Source: Conus ventricosus (Eukaryota > Mollusca > Gastropoda > Neogastropoda > Conidae). Taken from it: 64,000 nucleotides of DNA. Under the pieces are notes generated by a model. It was not told where the DNA came from. It was given only the letters and a program-made list of their open reading frames with translations, and ran no database searches. Of the stretch, positions 23,461 through 33,682 are shown one piece after another. Location of the stretch: the NCBI GenBank assembly GCA_018398815.1, contig CM031601.1, positions 32,561,380-32,625,379 on the forward strand, given 5' to 3'. The translations under genes and the position numbers were made by a program. Each line of letters starts with the position of its first letter. Within the stretch, counting starts at the first letter, position 1.

Positions 23461-23480
23461 GGAAGGAAGGAAGGAAGGAA
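23461..23480. repeat. (GGAA)5 flank of the LINE pair
   Basis: Matches the GGAA block at 18571-18587, so the tandem LINE pair is bracketed by the same tetranucleotide repeat. Confidence 0.9.
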
Positions 23481-23818
23481 GAAAATCTCTCCGCTTCCAA
23501 AATTCAAAATGTTTAGTGTTCTTGAAACTGACTATTCAGCATCGGTTTCTGGGGCGGAATTCACACAAAGAAAACGCGGATTTTCACTCTTGGGCAAAGT
23601 GACCACCACCACCACCACCACCACCGAGTGGTAATGATGGTGGTGGAGATGTAGAGGGAAGGGGGGGGTTAAAGGGGCTCAGGGGTCCTTCACATGGGGG
23701 ATGGAGGTAACGAGTGGCGGGCATCCAGGTATCCTCCCCCACCTCACCCGATCCCCCGTCCGAGACTGAACACAGGCCAAAAAAACTGCACTGAACACTA
23801 TACCTCTCACTGCAGCCA
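23481..23818. other. Unique spacer with (ACC)n
   Basis: (ACC)n at about 23602-23625. No gene recognised. Confidence 0.6.
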
Positions 23819-23926
23819 AGAGGACAGTGTAATAATAAATGTCAGAAGTACTGAACACTGAAGAGGACAGTGTAATGATAAATGTCACAAGTACTGAACA
23901 CTGAAGAAGAAGCCAATCTCAAAGTA
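23819..23926 (+). repeat. 43-bp satellite, left of the Penelope insertion
   Basis: Two and a half units of the same repeat seen at 25076-26290 (GAGGACAGTGTAATGATAAA, TGTCACAAGTACTGAACACT). They are cut off by the Penelope-like element. Confidence 0.9.
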
Positions 23927-25075
23927 TCAGAAAAATGGTTATAGACTCAGTATCAAAACTTACTTGGAGAATATTTCGGCAGGATCGCCCTGTCTTCATC
24001 AGCTCACTGTTGCTGTTGTGACAGCGAGCCCTGGCGGGCGACTGTTGTGTGGAGCGAGTATTGTCAGGATCTGATTGTGGATTGAGGACTGTTGTGTGGA
24101 GTGAGCAGTTGTGGGGATCTGATTGTAGATAGGGGGAAGTTCAAAGCCTTGATCTCTGTTCAGGCTGGGGCGTCTGGTCTTGATTTTGATGGCTTCTTTA
24201 ACTTTTCTTTTTGTGAGAAAGGGCTCTGTAATTAAGATCTTGGTTTCTTGGGGGCTGAAACTGTGGCCTGTGGCTTGTAGGTGCTCGTGTATGGCAGACG
24301 TAGATGGGTTTTGGTGTTCCTGTAGACGGGTGGTGAGTGGTCTTGCTGTCTAGCCAATGTAGGTATGGGCACAGTCTTGACAACCCACCTGGTACACTAC
24401 ACCACACTGCTGAGGGGGTCCGTTTCGTCTTTGACATGAGTCAGTTGATGGCGTAGGGAATTGGTGGGTTTGTGGAAAACTTTGCATCTATGTTGTTGGA
24501 AGGTCCTGGCTAGACGCTCTGAGACTCCTTTAATGTAAGGGATCCTCACTTTCACACTGTCCGTATTTGTAGAAGGGTAGGGAACTCGAGGGTTGTTTCA
24601 CATCCATGCAGGGTATCCATTAGTGGAAAGGGCAGTCTTGATGTGTTCTTCTTCTTTCTGCTCTTCCTCCTTGGTGGAACACAGTACATGAGGGTGTTGA
24701 CAACAGATCTCTTGTGCTGGAGGGGATGGTTAGAGTAAAAGTTCAGGTATTGGTCAGTGTGGGTGGGTTTCCTGTAGACGCTGGTCTCCACCCTGTCGTC
24801 ATGGGTTCGGGTGATGAGAGTGTCCAGGGACGGGATCTTCCCTTCTGCTTCAGTTTCCGAGGTGAACTGGATACTGTCGTCGATGGAGTTCAGGTGAGTG
24901 GTGAAGCTGTCAACCTCCGTCTCCTGTGTGCGGGTCATGGTGTCATCCACATAGCGGTACCAGATGCTGGGAGCATTGGCAGTGGTCTCAAGGGCTACTT
25001 TCTCAAAATGTTCCATGTACAGGTTGGCTACCACTGGAGACACTAGCGAACCCATAGCAGCTCCTTGTTTTAAGA
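23927..25075 (-). mobile_element. Penelope-like element, 5'-truncated (RT plus GIY-YIG)
   Basis: A 1,149-bp minus-strand insertion. The reverse transcriptase starts at 25070 with KQGAAMGSLVSPVVANLYME, then RYVDDTMT (the catalytic YVDD), IPSLDTLITRTHDDR and SVYRKPTHTDQYLNFYSNHP. After frameshifts the GIY-YIG linker and endonuclease follow: VRIPYIKGVSERLARTFQQ, the cysteine pair CQDCAHTYIG with an in-frame stop, HEHLQATGHSF and ILITEPFLTKRKVKEAIKI. The part upstream of the RT palm is missing. TCAAAGTA borders it on both sides (23919-23926 and 25076-25083), consistent with a target-site duplication inside a satellite unit. A hammerhead-like motif lies near its 3' end. Confidence 0.9.
23966..24005 (-). 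ncRNA. Hammerhead-ribozyme-like motif in Penelope 3' end
   Basis: On the minus strand GAG-CTGATGA is followed by a hairpin (GACAGGG, loop CGA, TCCTGCC, one A/C mismatch), then GAAA and TATTCTC. CTGATGA and GAAA around a stem are the hammerhead core, and Penelope-like elements are known to carry such ribozymes. There is one unexpected A before the stem, and stem III is not convincing. Confidence 0.4.
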
Positions 25076-26290
25076 TCAAAGTACTGTCAGCCAAGAGGAC
25101 AGTGTAATGATAAATGTCACAAGTACTGAACACTGAAGAGAACAGTGTAATGATACATGTCACAAGTACTGAACTTTGAAGAGAACAGTGTAATGATAAA
25201 TGTCACAAGTGCTGAACACTGAAGAGAACAGTGTAATGATACATGTCACAAGTACTGAACACTGAAGAAGAAACCAATATCAAAGTACTGTCAGCCAAGA
25301 GGACAGTGTAATGATAATTGTCACAAGTACTGAACACTGAAGAGAACAGTGTAATGATAAATGTCACAAGTACTGAACACTGAAGAGAACAGTGTAATGA
25401 TACATGTCACAAGTACTGAACTTTGAAGAGAACAGTGTAATGATAAATGTCACAAGTGCTGAACACTGAAGAGAACAGTGTAATGATACATGTCACAAGT
25501 ACTGAACACTGAAGAAGAAACCAATATCAAAGTACTGTCAGCCAAGAGGACAGTGTAATGATAAATGTCACAATTACTGAACACTGAAGAAGAAACCAAT
25601 ATCAAAGTACTGTCAGCCAAGACGACAGTGTAATGATAAATGTCACAAGTACTGAACACTGAAGAGAACAGTGTAATGATAAATGTCACAAGTACTGAAC
25701 ACTGAAAAAGAAACCAATATCAAAGTACTGTCAGCCAAGAGGACAGTGTAATGATAAATGTCACAAGTACTGAACACTGAAGAGAACAGTGTAATGATAC
25801 ATGTCACAAGTACTGAACACTGAAGAGAACAGACAGTGTAATGATAAATGTCACAAGTACTGAACACTGAAGAGAACAGTGTAATGATACATGTCACAAG
25901 TACTGAACAGTGAAGAAGAAACCAATATCAAAGTACCGTCAGCCAAGAGAACAGTGTAATGATAAATGTCACAAGTACTGAACACTCAAAAAGAGACGAA
26001 TATCATTTGCAATGTCAGCCAAGACGACAGTGTAATGATAAATGTCACAAGTACTGAATACTCAAAAAGAGACGAATATCAAAGCACTGTCACCCAAGAC
26101 GACAGTGTAATGATAAATGTCACAAGTACTGAACACTGAAGAGAACAGTGTAATGATAAATGTCACAAGTACTGAACACTGAAGAAGAAACCAATATCAA
26201 AGTACTGTCAGCCAAGAGGACAGTGTAATGATAAATGTCACACAAGTACTGAACACTGAAAAAGAAACGAATGTCAAAGTACTGTCAGCC
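25076..26290 (+). repeat. 43-bp composite satellite, right of the Penelope insertion
   Basis: The basic unit is AAGAGAACAGTGTAATGATA plus AATGTCACAAGTACTGAACACTG-type sequence. Every two or three units, a segment of about 32 bp is added (AAGAAGAAACCAATATCAAA, GTACTGTCAGCC). About 24 basic units are present. Confidence 0.94.
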
Positions 26291-26330
26291 TCCTGACCCA
26301 CATCGTCTTGTTCACCCGTGGCCAGAACAC

Positions 26331-26505
26331 AGCGGCTCCAAGGTCTAGTTCTGGCACGATGTGTTCATCCTTTGCCCACAAGGTCTGGTTCTGGCACGAT
26401 GTGTTCATCCTTTGCCCACAAGGTCTGGTTCTGGCACGATGTGTTCATCCTTAGCCCACAAAGTCTGGTTCTGGCACGATGTGTTTATCCTTTGCCCACA
26501 TGAGC
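26331..26505 (+). repeat. 40-bp tandem repeat, four copies
   Basis: AGGTCTGGTTCTGGCACGAT plus GTGTTCATCCTTTGCCCACA, starting at 26341, 26381, 26421 and 26461. Confidence 0.95.
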
Positions 26506-26657
26506 TACAGATCATATATTGTACTGCCTAGGTTGGAAACGAAGGGCGCTTTATTTCACATACACGACTCGTCTCAGGCAGCGATCGAAATACCCTATAC
26601 CACACATTTCAGTCGTGACCAGACTATGTTTCTCTGATGCTTGACAAAACAGCCTCG

Positions 26658-26659
<2 letters not shown>

Positions 26660-26743
<84 letters not shown>

Positions 26744-26778
26744 CGTGCGTGTGTATGTGTGTATGTGCGTGTGCGTCT
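26660..26778. repeat. (GT)n microsatellite
   Basis: About 110 bp of GT with a CG/CA-rich end. It lies about 130 bp inside the donor end of the fucosyltransferase intron. Confidence 0.96.
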
Positions 26779-26908
26779 TGTTCCAGCCTGAGACATGGTT
26801 TCCGTTGTTGCTGCTATTGTTGACTGCTTTGTTAATACACAAAGAAGCGCCACGACACCACAGCACGTAAGAAGGAAAAAAAATCAGTTACCTTGATATC
26901 TTTCTTAC

Positions 26909-27653
26909 CGAATTCCAGTCTGTTTTGCTGTAGCCACTGCCGGCGTGCTGGGGCGATTCCATGGTCATGAAGACGAAGAGCTGGTCGGCATGATCTCTGG
27001 GCAGTGCTCGCGGTCCAGGCCCACCCAGAAACACGATGGCATCGGCGTGACTGTGATCTCTGTTGTAGTTGAGGGACATTTCACAGTTCTTCATCGGGCA
27101 GATGGCAAACGGGTTTTTCCCACTTACAAGGCTTTTGAAATGTAGTGGTGGGTTATAATACACAATATGTTTTGTCTCAGAGATCGATTCTCTGTATTTC
27201 CTCTCAGTTTCGATCTCTGGCCAACTGTACTGAGAAGCATTTTCTCTTATCATGGGTGATCTGAAGGTCAGGAGATAGTGGCTGACGGACAGCAGGTACT
27301 CTGTGACACTGGACACATTGCCCGCTTTCTTCTTCACAAAAGATTGGAACGATTCAGAATGGAGAAAATCCCCCTCACGTGAGTCATGAGGCCTAGTCAG
27401 CACACGTCCATCCTGCTGGCTTTCCTGGGAAGAGCCGCCCTGCGCTGGCATAGACAGGCTGAAAGGAAGCGGGATGGTCTTCCAGCTGGTTCCAGAAGGT
27501 GTGACGAAGGACATGAGCAAGCAGCCAGTGGTAAAGGCCATCAACATGGCCAGGGTGAACTTGACTCTCTTCACGTTCCACAACAACTTCTTCTGCACCT
27601 GGCCTGCATCGCTGCCAGTGCCTTCGCCTGCGTCCCGTCCATTTCGGAGACTC
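26909..27653 (-). CDS. Alpha-1,3-fucosyltransferase (GT10), N-terminal exon
   Basis: Encodes the cytoplasmic tail, the membrane anchor (KFTLAMLMAFTTGCLLMSFV, giving a type II Golgi orientation), a variable stem, and the first half of the catalytic domain with HADAIVFLGGPG, DQLFVFMTMESPQHAG and SKTDWNS. The donor is TCG|GTAAGA, with the last exon base at 26909 in phase 0. It joins AFNWTW at 6945. The first in-frame methionine in this exon falls inside the membrane anchor, which is too late. The true start is therefore probably in an upstream exon, joined at the TTGCAG acceptor that ends at 27654; a GTG at 27598 is not a credible eukaryotic start. The boundary at 27653 is an inference. At least 455 residues are encoded from 27598 to 6268, the usual size for the family. 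Confidence 0.9.
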
Positions 27654-27717
27654 CTGCAACACGTAGTTGTGACAGGTTCCAGATCACAAGTTTATGAGTA
27701 TACCATGAAGAACAGAC

Positions 27718-27860
27718 AGATTACAAGAAGACAACCGGCCAATAGAGCAAACAACCAGCCAACAGAACAAACAACCAGCCAACAGAGCAAACAACCAGCC
27801 AACAGAGCAAACAACCAATCAAGCAGAGCAAACAACCAGCCAAGCAAAGCAGAAAACACA
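27718..27860 (+). repeat. 20-bp tandem repeat
   Basis: ACAACCAGCCAACAGAGCAA repeated about six times with variants, directly upstream (minus sense) of the fucosyltransferase exon. Confidence 0.93.
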
Positions 27861-27879
27861 AAGACTAAATGGTACGCAG

Positions 27880-28272
27880 GTTACACACAAAGAATGATCG
27901 AAAAGACACACGCAAAACACAAATCAAAGAATGAATGAAAAGACACGCGCAAAACAACAACCGAAGAATAAATGAAGACACACGCAAAACAACAACTGAA
28001 GAATGAATGAAAAGACACACGCAAAACACAAATCAAAGAATGAATGAAAGGACACACGCAAAACACAAATCAAAGAATGAATGAAAGGACACACGCAAAA
28101 CACAAATCAAAGAATGAATGAAAAGACACACGCAAAACACAAATCAAAGAATGAATGAAAAGACACACGCAAAACACAAATCAAAGAATGAATGAAAAGA
28201 CACACGCAAAACAACAACCGAAGAATATATGAAAAGACACACGCAAAATAACAACTGAAGAATGAATGAAAT
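27880..28272 (+). repeat. 37-bp minisatellite, about ten copies
   Basis: GAATGAATGAAAAGACACAC plus GCAAAACACAAATCAAA, with copies carrying AACAACTGAA in place of the last part. Confidence 0.93.
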
Positions 28273-28560
28273 GCTTGAAGCATGTTTTAATTCTAAGCTG
28301 AAAGAGAAAATCGCTGCGAGTAAATTGACGTTTGGTTTAGGGACAACGAGTCCATATCGGTCGGCCCTGATATGGCCCCTCGTGGTTGGTTTGGCTATAA
28401 ACAACATGAATTCAATAGAGCGAGTCCGTGTGATTCACAATGGTGTTGGAAATAAAACATTTGCCTCACGTTTGCTTCCTGAATCATTTTGTTCCAGAAG
28501 ACCAACTGGTTATCCCTAAGACATGTAGTGCATGTGGTGCTTTAATGTATTTCGAATAAA
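28273..28560 (+). other. Open frame of unclear origin
   Basis: An 86-codon frame (28262-28519) is free of repeats and contains ALIWPLVVGLAINNMNSIER and VIHNGVGNKTFASRLLPESF. I do not recognise it. It might be a mobile-element relic or chance; no start or splice context supports a gene. Confidence 0.25.
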
Positions 28561-29404
28561 CTGGGCATAGTAGAATCCCATGACTTATTGTATAGTAGAA
28601 TCCCACGACTTAAAGTAGAATCCTATGACTTATTGCTGCTCAATATCTTCACAGTACGCTTCTGCAATGAGAAACTGTATCATATTACGTGGGGTGCAAC
28701 TAATACAAGAAAACTGAACAGTAATCCAGACGGGTCTGAATGAAAGCAAAATGTAGCAGTTGCCTCGAATATTCAGTAAGAAAATTGTTGGTCTGTGATA
28801 ATGTAAACATATTCAATAAGATCTTTTGATTAGAATCTGAATTTAGCGATGCCACTCTCATGCCATGAAGAATTTTATTTACGACGATGATCCATTATTC
28901 ATGTTCGTGAGGTTTTTTTTTGTTAATGATGTCTTTTGCATTATCATATACTTCATAATTGTTCTTTCACATTTTTCCTTTTTTTGGCTTGACCATAGTA
29001 ACATAGTCTCTGTCTTTCAAGAATTAACAAGCTTGTCAATTGACCGAAACCAAGTTTCTAACTTTTATCGATTTCGTTGTGATGTTTAAATGATTTATTT
29101 CATCAATACCATAACAAAGATATACAATGATGTATTACCAGCTAATAAATCACATACTACATTTTGAACCGATAAAGAAAGATCTTTTATGAAGGGGTAC
29201 AAAAACAAAACACCTAAAAATAGTCCTTTGTGATAAGCCTTGAGGTACACATCTTTTATTTAAAAAAAATACTACCTCAAAAATACAGATCTAGTTGCAA
29301 GTTGATCTAGTTGAGACGACTGCAGGCGTAAATCTAAACAAATCTTAAATAAATGTTAGCGAACCGCCTAGAGAAACAGGACAAACGAGTCACAAGACAA
29401 AACA
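28561..29404. other. AT-rich non-coding stretch
   Basis: A short direct repeat (AGTAGAATCCCATGACTTA-like, about three copies) lies at 28568-28635. Nothing else is recognised. Confidence 0.55.
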
Positions 29405-29438
29405 CGACGCGTTCCGACCGCTTAGGTCTTGTTCAGGC
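29405..29438 (-). ncRNA. Degenerate hammerhead-like / Penelope-tail motif
   Basis: Minus strand reads GCCTGAACAAGACC, TAAGC, GGTCGGAACGCGTCG. The hairpin GACC-TAAGC-GGTC lies between CTGAACA (core CTGATGA with two changes) and GGAAC (core GAAAC with one change). It resembles the ribozyme-bearing tails of Penelope-like elements but looks inactivated. Confidence 0.3.
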
Positions 29439-29924
29439 AAGACACAAACAAATAGGACAATGAAAATGAACAAGTTTGTCACTTAGCTTGATCTCTTCAG
29501 CGTAAGGTAGGCGTTTAGATTCAACGCAGAACACAGAACAGATTAGATTGAATGTAACGAGTAATGTTTAAAATATATTCCAGAATTCTTACCATGCGGT
29601 GTAGCGTAAGCTTTCATGACAACGTTTTATTCAAGCAATAAAAATTACACTGAGTGACTGGCATTGAGAGAGAAAAGGATGTTGGTTGTCATTCAGGTTG
29701 AGGGTCGTTGCTGGAAAATCTCTGAAATCATTTTCTTTCGGTCAGTACTGACTGTTCACATAGGAGAGCGCACCAGCAAACATGTTGATATTGATTGAAG
29801 AGGTGGCTGAACTGGGCTGCATAAACACCGGACTTGATGGAAGATACTAGTGATCCTGTTGATTAGAGTGCTGAGTAGTGCTCGTGTCCGTCTTTTAGGA
29901 ATTTTCCCCGAGCGTAGAAACGAC
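29439..29924. other. Unique stretch
   Basis: No feature seen. Confidence 0.5.
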
Positions 29925-31340
29925 AAGGCTTCAGGTCTGTGGAAACGACAAGCGTTCAGGACTTTTGAAACAAGGCTTCAGGTCTGTTGAAACGACAAGG
30001 CTTCAGGTCTGTTCAAACAAGGCTTCAGGTCTGTGGAAACGACAAGCCTTCAGGTTTGTGGAAACAAGGCTTCATTTCTGTTGAAACAACAAGGCTTCAG
30101 GTCTGTGGAAACAAGGCTTCAAGTCTGCTGAAACAAGGCTTCAGGTCTGTTGAAACAAGGCTTCAGGTCTGTTGAAACGACAAGTCTTCAGGTCTGTTGA
30201 AACGACAAGTCTTCAGGTCTGTTGAAACAAGGCTTCATGTCTGTTGAAACGACAAGTCTTCAGGTCTGTTGAAACAAGGCTTCATGTCTGTTGAAACGAC
30301 AAGTCTTCAGGTCTGTTGAAACAAGGCTTCATGTCTGTTGAAACGACAAGTCTTCAGGTCTGTTGAAACAAGGCTTCAGGTCTGTGGAAACGACAAACCT
30401 TCAGGTCTGTTCAAACAATGCTTCAGGTCTGTTGAACTTAGGCTTCAGGTCTGTTGAAACAAGGTTTCAGGTATGTGGAAACAAGGCTTCAGGTCTGTGG
30501 CAACAAGACTTCATGTCTGTGAAGCGACAAGGCTGCAGGTCTGTTGAAACGACAAGGCTTCAGGTCTGTTCAAACAAGGCTTCAGGTCTGTTGAAACGAT
30601 AAGCCTTCAGGTCTGTTGAAACAAGGCTTCAGGTCTGTTGAAACGATAAGCCTTCAGGTCTGTTGAAACAAGGCTTCAGGTCTGTGGAAACGACAAGCCT
30701 TCAGGTCTGTTGAAACAAGGCTTCAGGTGTGTTGAAACAACAAGGCTTCAGGTCTGTTGAAACAAGGCTTCAGGTGTGTTGAAACAACAAGGCTTCAGGT
30801 CTGTTGAAACAACAAGGCTTCAGGTCTGTTCAAACAAGGCTTCAGGTCTGTTGAAACAAGGCTTCAGGTGTGTTGAAACAACAAGGCTTCAGGTCTGTTG
30901 AAACAACAAGGCTTCAGGTCTGTTCAAACAAGGCTTCAGGTCTGTTGAAACAAGGCTTCAGGTGTGTTGAAACAACAAGCCTTCAGGTCTGTTGAAACAA
31001 GGCTTCAGGTGTGTTGAAACAACAAGGCTTCAGGTCTGTTGAAACAAGGCTTCAGGTGTGTTGAAACAACAAGGCTTCAGGTCTGTTGAAACAAGGCTTC
31101 AGGTCTGTGGAAACGACAAGCCTTCAGGTCTGTTCAAACAAGGCTTCAGGTCTGTTGAAACGATAAGCCTTCAGGTCTGTTCAAACAAGGCTTCAGGTCT
31201 GTTGAAACGATAAGCCTTCAGGTCTGTTCAAACAAGGCTTCAGGTCTGTTGAAGCGATAAGCCTTCAGGTCTGTTCAAACAAGGCTTCAGGTCTGTTGTA
31301 ACGACAAGCCTTCAGGTCTGTTCAAACAAGGCTTCAGGCA
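29925..31340 (+). repeat. Minisatellite of about 19-23 bp, about 65 copies
   Basis: Unit CTTCAGGTCTGTTGAAACAA plus G, with or without a CGACAA/ACAACAAG addition. Two alternating forms (with and without the CGA/AAC insertion) build higher-order pairs of about 42 bp, clearest after 30590. Confidence 0.95.
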
Positions 31341-31435
31341 CAGAAACAAAGCCGATATTTTAACAGATAAACGAATAAAACTGCAACGTTCGCTTAAAAC
31401 TCACCGTGTCAGCCACCATGAGTCGGAGACCGGGT

Positions 31436-31437
31436 AT

Positions 31438-31471
<34 letters not shown>

Positions 31472-31530
31472 AGGACAAGAACAAGAAGAACAAGAAGAAG
31501 AACGAGAACAACATCAAGAACAAGAAGAAA
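31436..31530. repeat. (ACAG)n and AAG/GAACAA-rich microsatellite
   Basis: (ACAG)n at about 31438-31470 followed by an AAGAACAAG-rich block. Confidence 0.93.
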
Positions 31531-31799
31531 GAGAGAAAGCGATAGCAGCAGAAAGACAAAGAAATATAAAAATGAAAAAAAAAAGAAAATCTGTCCCGCC
31601 GAAACCCTGACCCTTCCCCCTTCTTTCCCTGCTCGCACACTTTCCTCCGCCCGCCCTGACCATGTCCACTGAAGAGGCAACATCAGGGGGCGAAAGCAGA
31701 CTCTGGACAGGCAGCACGAACGGTTCTGGTGTCAAGACAAAAAGTGATTGTCCCCCTTTTGGCTGAAATAGCTTCATTCTGGTTTGAAAACAGAAAGTG
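31531..31799. other. Unique stretch
   Basis: No feature seen. Confidence 0.5.
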
Positions 31800-32085
31800 A
31801 TTGTCCCTCTTATGCTGTTAGTGAAGGATTAAACATCTACATTCTGTTATGATTGTTCCCCTTATGCTGTTAGTGAAGGATTAAACATCTTCATTCTGTT
31901 ATGATTGTTCCCCTTATGCTGTTAGTGAAGGATTAAACACCTACATTCTGGTGTCAAGAAGACAGAATATTATTGTTCCCCTTATGCTGTTAGTGAAGGA
32001 TTAAACACCTACATTCTGGTGTCAAGAAGACAGAATATTATTGTTCCCCTTATGCTGTTAGTGAAGGAATAAATAACTACATTCT
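31800..32085 (+). repeat. 50-70 bp tandem repeat, five copies
   Basis: Each copy contains TTCCCCTTATGCTGTTAGTG, AAGGATTAAACA and TACATTCTG. Longer copies also carry GTGTCAAGAAGACAGAATAT. Confidence 0.93.
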
Positions 32086-32139
32086 AATGCCCTCCTCTTC
32101 GATCCCATTTTGTTTCTTCCTCACACGCACACCATAATC

Positions 32140-32212
32140 CTCCCGCCACCACCACCACCACCACCACCCCCTCCATCACCCAACATCTCCTCGTTCCCAC
32201 AGCATTCTCTGC

Positions 32213-32269
<57 letters not shown>

Positions 32270-32365
32270 CAGAGAGAGAGAGAGAGAGAGAGACAGTGAG
32301 TGAGAGACAGAGAGAGAGAGAGAGAGAGCGATTCATAAGTGGAAAAAAGGAAAAGAGTGAAAAAA

Positions 32366-32420
<55 letters not shown>
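32140..32420. repeat. (ACC)n and (GA)n microsatellites
   Basis: (CCA)n at about 32149-32167, then GA/CAGA blocks at about 32216-32331 and 32372-32417. Confidence 0.95.
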
Positions 32421-32421
<1 letters not shown>

Positions 32422-32638
32422 AAGAACTAGCAAAATGAACAATCCAATTCCAAGTTGAAAAAAAGACCTCACCTGCGCTCTACAGCCATTCTTATGACTA
32501 TATATATGTCCAGGACCTCACCTGCGCTCCTCAGCCATTCTTATGATTATTGTCCAGGCGTCGCTGAGCGTTGACTAATCTCCCCCTCCCTGCTGTGACC
32601 TTGACCCCGTGTGTTGTGTGGGCACGACAGTCTGCGAG
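32421..32638. other. Short direct repeat
   Basis: A 45-bp block (CCTCACCTGCGCTC, AGCCATTCTTATGA) occurs twice, near 32468 and 32516. Confidence 0.7.
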
Positions 32639-33397
32639 AGAAGACACACAGGCATTACATTTTTTTTTTCGTGTGGTTTTGTTGTTTTTGTTTTTTTTGT
32701 TCCTTTTTTTTTTTTTTTTTTGGGGGGGGGGGGGGGGTTGTTTTCAAGAGAAGGCACGTCAGCCTCACATCATCGTTCAAACAGAACTGCATGTTTTTTT
32801 TCTTTTTTCTTTTTTAAAAGAAGGCACGCCGACCTCACGTCATCGTTCAAACAGGACTGCATTTTGTTGTTGTTGTTGTTGGTGTGGTTATTGTTGTTGT
32901 TGGTTTTTTTGTGTTTTTTTTTTGGGGGGGGGGTGTTTTTGTTTCAAGAGAAGGCACGCCGGCCTCACATCATTGTTCAAACAGAACTGCATGTTTTTGT
33001 TTTATTTGTTTGTTTGTTTTTTAAGAGAAGACACGCCGGCCTCACATTATCCTTCAAACAGAATTGCATAGTTTGGTGTGTTTTTTAAAGAGAAGGAACG
33101 CTGGCCTCATATCATCGTTCAAACAGAACTGTATTTCTTGTTTTGTTTTGTTTTGTTTGTTTTTTGGTGGGGGGGGGGGGGGGGGGGTCGTTGTTTTTGT
33201 TTCTAATTTTGGTTTTTTAAGAGAAGACACGCCGGGCCTCACATTATCCTTCAAACAGAATTGCATAGTTTGGTGTGTTTTTTTCAAGAGAAGGAACGCT
33301 AGCCTCACATCATCGTTTAAAGAGAACTGCGTTTTTGTTTTAAAGAGAAGACACGTCGGCCTCACATCATCGTTCAAACAGAACTGCATGGTCCCCC
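32639..33397 (+). repeat. Tandem repeat with conserved 42-bp core and T/G homopolymer spacers
   Basis: About nine copies of a core (AGAGAAGGCACGCCGGCCTC, ACATCATCGTTCAAACAGAA, CTGCAT) are separated by T- and G-rich spacers of very different length, some with G runs over 15 (32717-32737, 33167-33187). The core is well kept while the spacers vary. Confidence 0.93.
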
Positions 33398-33550
33398 CCC
33401 CCCCCCCCTCCTCCCCTGGAAACTATGTGGGCAAAAAGTGTGGCGGAGGAATGGAGGTGAGGAAGGGATAGGGTGAGCGGGAGAGGGGGAAGAGAGAACT
33501 GACGGGAGGGCGGGAGGAGAAGGAAGTGGATGGGTGGAGAGGACAGGTGG

Positions 33551-33642
33551 GGGGGGGCGGTTTGGCCTAGCGGTTGTAGCACTGTTAGCTGGAATGGAAG
33601 AGCCTTTGTTCAAACCCCTCCAGAGACAGCGAGGTTGGAAGG

Positions 33643-33682
<40 letters not shown>

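Noticed and set aside
27393..27938. Frames of 89-154 codons overlapping the fucosyltransferase exon
   Set aside because: They are antisense or shifted shadows of the GT10 exon and of the neighbouring 20-bp repeat.
32639..33397. Regular repeats with variable spacers that look CRISPR-like
   Set aside because: Spacers are T/G homopolymer sequence, not unique; there are no cas genes, and the genome is animal.
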